The notes under the pieces are model-generated. The model saw only the letters and a program-made list of their open reading frames with translations. It was not told the origin of the DNA and did not search any database. A stretch of 64,000 nt of DNA, from positions 1,792,001 through 1,856,000 of the forward strand of contig NC_010530.1 in the NCBI RefSeq assembly GCF_000069785.1. The letters run 5' to 3'. Shown piece after piece: positions 59,626-64,000 of the stretch (its first letter is position 1; every line of letters starts with the position of its first letter). Source of the DNA: Cupriavidus taiwanensis LMG 19424. Lineage in GTDB: Bacteria; Pseudomonadota; Gammaproteobacteria; Burkholderiales; Burkholderiaceae. The translations under genes and the position numbers were made by a program.

Positions 59626-61053
59626 ATGCCATATCCCGCGCAAGCGCAGACGCCCTCGCCCACCCCGCGCATCCCCACCAACACGAGCAGCGCGCGCCCC
59701 TCGCGCTTTTCCAAGGAGGCCATCATCGCCCGGCCCGGCTTCAACCGCTGGATGGTGCCCCCGGCCGCGCTGGCGGTGCACCTGTGCATCGGCCAGGCCT
59801 ACGCCTTCTCGGTGTTCAACGAGCCGCTGACCCGCATCCTCGGCGTTACGCAATCCGCGCCCGGCGACTGGCAGCTGACCACGCTGGGCTGGGTGTTCTC
59901 GCTGGCGATCTTCTTCCTCGGCATCTCGGCCGCATTTGCCGGCAAGTGGCTGGAGAAGGTCGGCCCCCGGCGCACCATGTTCACCGCGGCCTGCTGTTTC
60001 GGCGGCGGCTTCGTGGTCTCGGCGCTCGGCATCTGGCTGCACCAGATCTGGCTGCTCTACCTGGGCTACGGCGTACTGGGCGGCATCGGCCTGGGCCTGG
60101 GCTACGTCTCGCCGGTGTCGACGCTGATCCGCTGGTTCCCGGATAGGCGCGGCATGGCCACGGGAATGGCGATCATGGGCTTCGGCGGCGGCGCGATGAT
60201 CGGCGCGCCGCTGTCGGTGGCGCTGATGAACCATTTCAAGAGCGCCACCAGCGCCGGGGTGGCGGAGACCTTCCTGGTGATGGGCGTGATCTACTTCATC
60301 TCGATGTCGATCGGCGCGCTCGCGATTCGCATCCCGGCCCCGGGATGGAGCCCGCCGGGCTACGTCCCTCCTGCCAGGCCGAGCAAGATGGTGACGCACG
60401 CCAACGTGCATATCGACCAGGCCCTGAAGACGCCGCAGTTCTACCTGCTGTGGCTGATCCTGTTCCTCAACATCACGGCCGGCATCGGCGTGCTGGGCCA
60501 GGCCGCGGTGATGATCCAGGAGACCTTCAAGGGCACCATCACCGCCGCGGCCGCGGCGGGCTTTGTCGGCCTGCTCAGCATTGGCAACATGACCGGGCGC
60601 TTCCTGTGGAGCTCCGCCAGCGACTACTTCGGCCGCAAGCTCACCTACGCCATCTTCTTCGCCTTCGGCGCGGCGCTCTACATGGCGGTGCCGGCGGTGG
60701 GCGCATCCGGCAACGTGGCCCTGTTCGTGGCCTGCTACTTCCTGATCCTGACCATGTATGGCGGCGGTTTCAGCACCATTCCCGCCTACCTGGCGGACAT
60801 GTTCGGCACCGCCTACGTCGGCGGCATCCATGGCCGCCTGCTGACCGCCTGGGCCGCCGCGGGCATCGCCGGGCCGGCGCTGGTCAACTACATCCGCGAG
60901 TACAAGCTCGCGCTCGGGGTGCCGAGGTCGGAAGTCTATGTCGATACCCTGCACATCATGGCGGGCCTGCTGGTGGTTGGCTTCGCGTGCAACCTGCTGA
61001 TGCGGCCGGTGCATGCGCGGCATCATCTGCGCGAAGCTGCCGGCGCGGTTTGA
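59626..61053 (+). CDS. OFA-family MFS transporter (oxalate/formate antiporter type)
   Basis: A 475-residue major facilitator with 12 helices and OFA-type signatures: GQAYAFSVFNEPLTRILG, LGGIGLGLGYVSPVSTLIRWFPDRRGMATGMAIMGFGGGAM (in parts) and FYLLWLILFLNITAGIGVLGQA. The GGAG site at 59613-59616 decides the start. The sequence is paired with a 40-residue small subunit gene 35 bases downstream. Substrate is unknown; oxalate, formate, lactate or a pyruvate-like acid are candidates. The divergent NtrC-type system is probably its regulator. Confidence 0.9.
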   Translation: MPYPAQAQTPSPTPRIPTNTSSARPSRFSKEAIIARPGFNRWMVPPAALAVHLCIGQAYAFSVFNEPLTRILGVTQSAPGDWQLTTLGWVFSLAIFFLGISAAFAGKWLEKVGPRRTMFTAACCFGGGFVVSALGIWLHQIWLLYLGYGVLGGIGLGLGYVSPVSTLIRWFPDRRGMATGMAIMGFGGGAMIGAPLSVALMNHFKSATSAGVAETFLVMGVIYFISMSIGALAIRIPAPGWSPPGYVPPARPSKMVTHANVHIDQALKTPQFYLLWLILFLNITAGIGVLGQAAVMIQETFKGTITAAAAAGFVGLLSIGNMTGRFLWSSASDYFGRKLTYAIFFAFGAALYMAVPAVGASGNVALFVACYFLILTMYGGGFSTIPAYLADMFGTAYVGGIHGRLLTAWAAAGIAGPALVNYIREYKLALGVPRSEVYVDTLHIMAGLLVVGFACNLLMRPVHARHHLREAAGAV

Positions 61054-61088
61054 GCGGCGTTCCATCATCCATCGCACGGAGATTCGCC

Positions 61089-61211
61089 ATGCAAGACGAT
61101 CGCACCTTCGGCAAGACGCTGCTGCTGTTTGCGTTCTGGGCCTACGTATTGATTCCGCTCGGCACCGGCATATGGTCCACCCTGGGCAAGGCGCTGGCGC
61201 TGTTCAGTTGA
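61089..61211 (+). CDS. MFS transporter small subunit (40 residues)
   Basis: A 40-residue single-helix membrane protein (MQDDRTFGKTLLLFAFWAYV, then a polar end). It follows the OFA transporter by 35 bases, in the place where a small subunit of such transporters is found in Burkholderiales. The helix spans about 10-36. A shadow frame that includes this ORF extends upstream through the transporter and should be ignored. Confidence 0.65.
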   Translation: MQDDRTFGKTLLLFAFWAYVLIPLGTGIWSTLGKALALFS

Positions 61212-61522
61212 GCGCATTTGCCATTGCCGATTGGGTACTCCCCCTCCCTCTGGGAGAGGGTTGGGGAGAGGGCAAGCGCTGCCACGAAGTGAATGCCCTC
61301 GCTATCGCCAGCGCCGGCCCTCTCCCCCGCCCCTCTCCCGCAAGCGGGAGAGGGGAGCAAACAATCGGGGCGTCGAGAGGCATCAGGGACAGCCTGAACA
61401 ACTGAGCTTGCCCACATCCGCAAAAACTGTATCCCTGCCAGCCCCGCCGTATTCCCTACCCTTGTCCGTAGTGTCGCGCGACATGCCGTCGTGCCGGCGG
61501 CAACCCCACGGAGATCACAACG
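61212..61522. other. intergenic region with a REP-like element
   Basis: About 310 bases between the small transporter subunit and cydA. Most of the left half is the repeat element at 61239-61357. The remaining 165 bases should carry the cyd promoter; no strong element was picked out. Confidence 0.45.
61239..61357. repeat. REP-like element, second copy
   Basis: A 119-bp element like that at 27539-27660, with CTCTGGGAGAGG at the left end and CTCTCCCGCAAGCGGGAGAG at the right. Both arms can fold as hairpins. Confidence 0.75.
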
Positions 61523-62962
61523 ATGCACGGACTCACAGCGCTGGACCTCGCCCGGATCCAGTTCGGATTCACGGTTTCCTTTCATATCCTGTTTCCCGCC
61601 ATCACCATCGGGCTGGCGTGTTTCCTGGCCTTCCTGGAAGGGCGCTGGCTCTACACCAAAGACCCGGCGTACCGCACCCTGTACCAGTTCTGGATCAAGA
61701 TCTTCGCGCTGAACTTCGGCATGGGGGTCGTTTCCGGCCTGGTCATGGCCTATGAGTTCGGCACCAACTGGTCCGGCTTCTCGCAGTTCGCCGGCAGCAT
61801 CACCGGCCCGCTGCTGACCTACGAAGTGCTGACGGCGTTCTTCCTGGAAGCCGGCTTCCTCGGCGTGATGCTGTTTGGCTGGAACCGCGTCGGGCCGGGG
61901 CTGCACTTCTTCGCGACGGTGATGGTGGCGCTGGGCACGCTGATCTCGTCGACCTGGATCCTGGCCTCCAACAGCTGGATGCATACGCCGGCCGGCTACG
62001 TCGTCGTCGCCGGCAAGGTGGTGCCGACCGACTGGCTCGAGGTGATCTTCAATCCGTCGTTCCCCTATCGCCTGGCACACATGGTCATCGCGGCGCTGCT
62101 GTCCACGGCGCTGTTCGTCGCGGCGGCGTCGGCCTGGCAGCTGTTGCATGGCCGCGCCGTGCCCGCCGCGCGCAAGATGCTGTCGATGGCGCTGTGGATG
62201 GTGCTGGTGGCCGCGCCGCTGCAAGCGGTGGTAGGCGACGCGCATGGGCTCAACACGCTGGCGCACCAGCCCGCCAAGATCGCGGCGATGGAAGGCCACT
62301 GGAATACCGCCCCCAGCGGCGACAAAGGCGGCTTCCCGCTGATCGTCTTTGGCATTCCCGACATGGAACGCGAGGAAACCCGCTACGCCATCGAGATCCC
62401 GCGCCTGGGCAGCCTGATCCTGACGCACAGCCTGGACGGCCAGATTCGCGGGCTCAAGGACTTCCCGAAGGAGGACCGTCCCAACGCCACCGTGGTGTTC
62501 TTCACCTTCCGCGCCATGGTGGGCCTGGGCGTGGCGATGATCCTGTTCGGCCTGCTCGGCTGGATCCTGCGCCGCAACGGCGCCGTGTACCGCTCGCGGG
62601 CGTTCCTGCGGCTGGCGGTGGCGATGGGGCCCGCCGGCCTGATCGCGCTGCTGGCCGGCTGGATGACCACCGAGATCGGTCGCCAGCCGTGGGTGGTCTA
62701 TGGACTGATGCGCACCCACGATGCCGTCTCCGCGCATCAGGCGGGCCCGGTGGCGCTGTCGCTGGCGCTGTTCGTGGTGGTCTATTTCGTCTGCTTTGGC
62801 GTGGGCATCCGCTACATGCTGAAGCTGGCCAGCGCCGGCCCCGCGCCTGACGCGCATTCGCACGACGCGCCGTCCTACGGTCCTGGCAGCGTCGTTCCCG
62901 CCGCCATGGCCGCGGCTTCCACACCCAACGCGATGGCCCCGCACGGCCGCCGCGAGTCTTGA
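61523..62962 (+). CDS. cydA: cytochrome bd-type quinol oxidase subunit I (CIO type)
   Basis: A 479-residue heme-bearing subunit of a bd-type terminal oxidase. Begins LDLARIQFGFTVSFHILFPAITIG with the heme His in the first helices, then WIKIFALNFGMGVVSGLVMAYEFGTNW, and a short Q-loop (about residues 240-320), which groups it with cyanide-insensitive (CioA) oxidases rather than E. coli CydA. It reduces O2 to water using quinol without pumping protons. It is followed 13 bp later by cydB. Confidence 0.95.
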   Translation: MHGLTALDLARIQFGFTVSFHILFPAITIGLACFLAFLEGRWLYTKDPAYRTLYQFWIKIFALNFGMGVVSGLVMAYEFGTNWSGFSQFAGSITGPLLTYEVLTAFFLEAGFLGVMLFGWNRVGPGLHFFATVMVALGTLISSTWILASNSWMHTPAGYVVVAGKVVPTDWLEVIFNPSFPYRLAHMVIAALLSTALFVAAASAWQLLHGRAVPAARKMLSMALWMVLVAAPLQAVVGDAHGLNTLAHQPAKIAAMEGHWNTAPSGDKGGFPLIVFGIPDMEREETRYAIEIPRLGSLILTHSLDGQIRGLKDFPKEDRPNATVVFFTFRAMVGLGVAMILFGLLGWILRRNGAVYRSRAFLRLAVAMGPAGLIALLAGWMTTEIGRQPWVVYGLMRTHDAVSAHQAGPVALSLALFVVVYFVCFGVGIRYMLKLASAGPAPDAHSHDAPSYGPGSVVPAAMAAASTPNAMAPHGRRES

Positions 62963-62975
62963 ACAGGTGATCGAC

Positions 62976-63983
62976 ATGGGTATCAACCTTCCCGTTATCT
63001 GGGCCGCCCTGATCTTCTTCGGCGTGATGATGTACGTCATCATGGACGGATTCGACCTCGGCATCGGCATCCTCTTTCCCTTCGTCGGCGACCGCCATGA
63101 CCGCGACGTGATGATGAATACCGTCGCGCCGGTGTGGGACGGCAATGAAACCTGGCTGGTGCTGGGCGGCGCCGCGCTGCTGGGCGCCTTCCCGCTGGCG
63201 TATTCGGTGCTGCTCAGCGCCTTCTACCTGCCGCTGGTGTTCATGCTGCTGGGGCTCATTTTCCGCGGCGTCGCGTTCGAATTCCGCTTCAAGGCCAGCG
63301 ACCGCAGCCGCCCGTACTGGGACGCCGCATTCACCTGGGGCTCGGTGGTCGCCGCCTTCTTCCAGGGCGTGACGCTGGGGGCCTATATCGACGGCATCGC
63401 CATGGACGGCGCCACCTTCAGCGGCGGCGCGCTCGACTGGCTGGCGCCGTTCCCGCTGTTCTGCGGCGTCGGCGTGGTGATCACGTACGCATTCCTCGGT
63501 GTCACCTGGCTCATCATGAAGACCGAGGGCCGGCTGCAGTGGACCATGCTGCGCGTGACCAACGTACTGACCGGCGTGATGCTGGCGATGGTGGGTGCGG
63601 TCAGCATCTGGACGCCGCTGACCCACCCGGAGATCGCGCAGCGCTGGTTTGCGCTGCCCAACCTGGTGTTCTTCCTGCCGGTGCCGCTGCTGGTGCTGGG
63701 TTCGGCCTGGGGCATCTACCGGTCGCTGCGCCGGCAGCCCAATGTGTCGCCGTTCCTGTATGCGCTGCTGATGGTCTTCATGGGCTATACCGGGCTGGCC
63801 ATCAGCATCTGGCCCAACATCATCCCGCCGTCGGTCTCGATCTTCGACGCCTCGTCGCCGCCGCAAAGCCAGGGCTTCGCGCTGGTCGGCACGCTCTTCA
63901 TCGTGCCGATCATCCTGGCCTACACCTCGTGGTCGTACTACGTGTTCCGCGGCAAGGTCCGCCGCGGCGAGGGGTACCACTGA
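62976..63983 (+). CDS. cydB: cytochrome bd-type quinol oxidase subunit II
   Basis: A 335-residue membrane partner of CydA. Typical sequence: LPVIWAALIFFGVMMYVIMDGFDLGIGILFPF (in parts), VAPVWDGNETWLVLGGAALLGAFPLAY, and FRGVAFEFRFKASD. I chose the ATG at 62976 with AGGTGA upstream; a GTG nine bases earlier is in frame. The stop overlaps the start of a third gene (TGATG) at the window edge. Confidence 0.95.
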   Translation: MGINLPVIWAALIFFGVMMYVIMDGFDLGIGILFPFVGDRHDRDVMMNTVAPVWDGNETWLVLGGAALLGAFPLAYSVLLSAFYLPLVFMLLGLIFRGVAFEFRFKASDRSRPYWDAAFTWGSVVAAFFQGVTLGAYIDGIAMDGATFSGGALDWLAPFPLFCGVGVVITYAFLGVTWLIMKTEGRLQWTMLRVTNVLTGVMLAMVGAVSIWTPLTHPEIAQRWFALPNLVFFLPVPLLVLGSAWGIYRSLRRQPNVSPFLYALLMVFMGYTGLAISIWPNIIPPSVSIFDASSPPQSQGFALVGTLFIVPIILAYTSWSYYVFRGKVRRGEGYH

Positions 63984-64000
63984 TGGCCAGGACTGCGCAC
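63983..64000 (+). CDS. partial small ORF after cydB (cut by the window edge)
   Basis: An ATG overlapping the cydB stop opens a frame of which only MARTAH is visible. In related operons a small single-helix protein (CydX- or DUF2474-like) is encoded here, so it is probably that. Only six codons can be seen. Confidence 0.4.

Overview
The window is a GC-rich beta-proteobacterial sequence. It is almost certainly from the second chromosome (chromid) of a Cupriavidus necator / Ralstonia eutropha-type hydrogen-oxidising bacterium. The decisive evidence is a complete Calvin-Benson-Bassham operon on the minus strand, in the order cbbL-S-X-Y-E-F-P-T-Z-G-K-A-B, with divergent cbbR. The presence of cbbK and the distal formate-dehydrogenase-like cbbB matches the chromosomal, not the megaplasmid, version of the operon known from that organism. 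The assignment comes from gene order and protein recognition; no database was searched.

Layout: 0-6.2 kb carries a serine hydrolase, a class A penicillin-binding protein, an ArsB-type transporter, GTP cyclohydrolase I and a BLUF photoreceptor. Between 6.2 and 15 kb are two small proteins, a NarL-type regulator with a hybrid kinase, an EmrB/QacA-type exporter, and an IclR-SDR-Bug gene set. From 15.4 to 21.9 kb lies a membrane-bound formate dehydrogenase operon (fdoG-fdoH-fdoI-fdhE) followed by a DyP peroxidase; fdoG is broken by a frameshift in this sequence. From 22 to 25 kb is a ClpG/ClpK-like disaggregase with a small partner ORF. From 25.2 to 41.6 kb is the cbb operon and cbbR. From 41.7 to 55.5 kb is a looser, visibly less GC-rich accessory stretch: a YciI-like protein, an EF-hand protein, a three-gene lipoprotein/secreted/DUF2252 cluster, an orphan binding protein, hydrolases, regulators, SDRs and an AAC(3)-type acetyltransferase. 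From 55.7 to 61.2 kb is an NtrC-type two-component system next to an OFA-family transporter with its 40-residue small subunit. The window ends in a cyanide-insensitive bd-type oxidase (cydA, cydB) and the first codons of a third gene.

How it works together: formate oxidation (fdo) and CO2 fixation (cbb) lie side by side and suggest lithoautotrophic or organoautotrophic (formate) growth. The cbb operon encodes Rubisco, its activase CbbX, phosphatases that remove inhibitory or waste phosphates (CbbY, CbbZ), and the enzymes that regenerate ribulose bisphosphate. CbbR would act on a control region that shows a clear 12-bp-periodic array upstream of a sigma70-type promoter, and a perfect hairpin after cbbS offers partial termination. 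Regulatory signals elsewhere include a good sigma54 promoter with two upstream palindromic sites in front of the OFA transporter. Several intergenic regions hold dispersed inverted-repeat elements, one in the cbbR-cbbL control region and one inside the cbb operon before cbbB.
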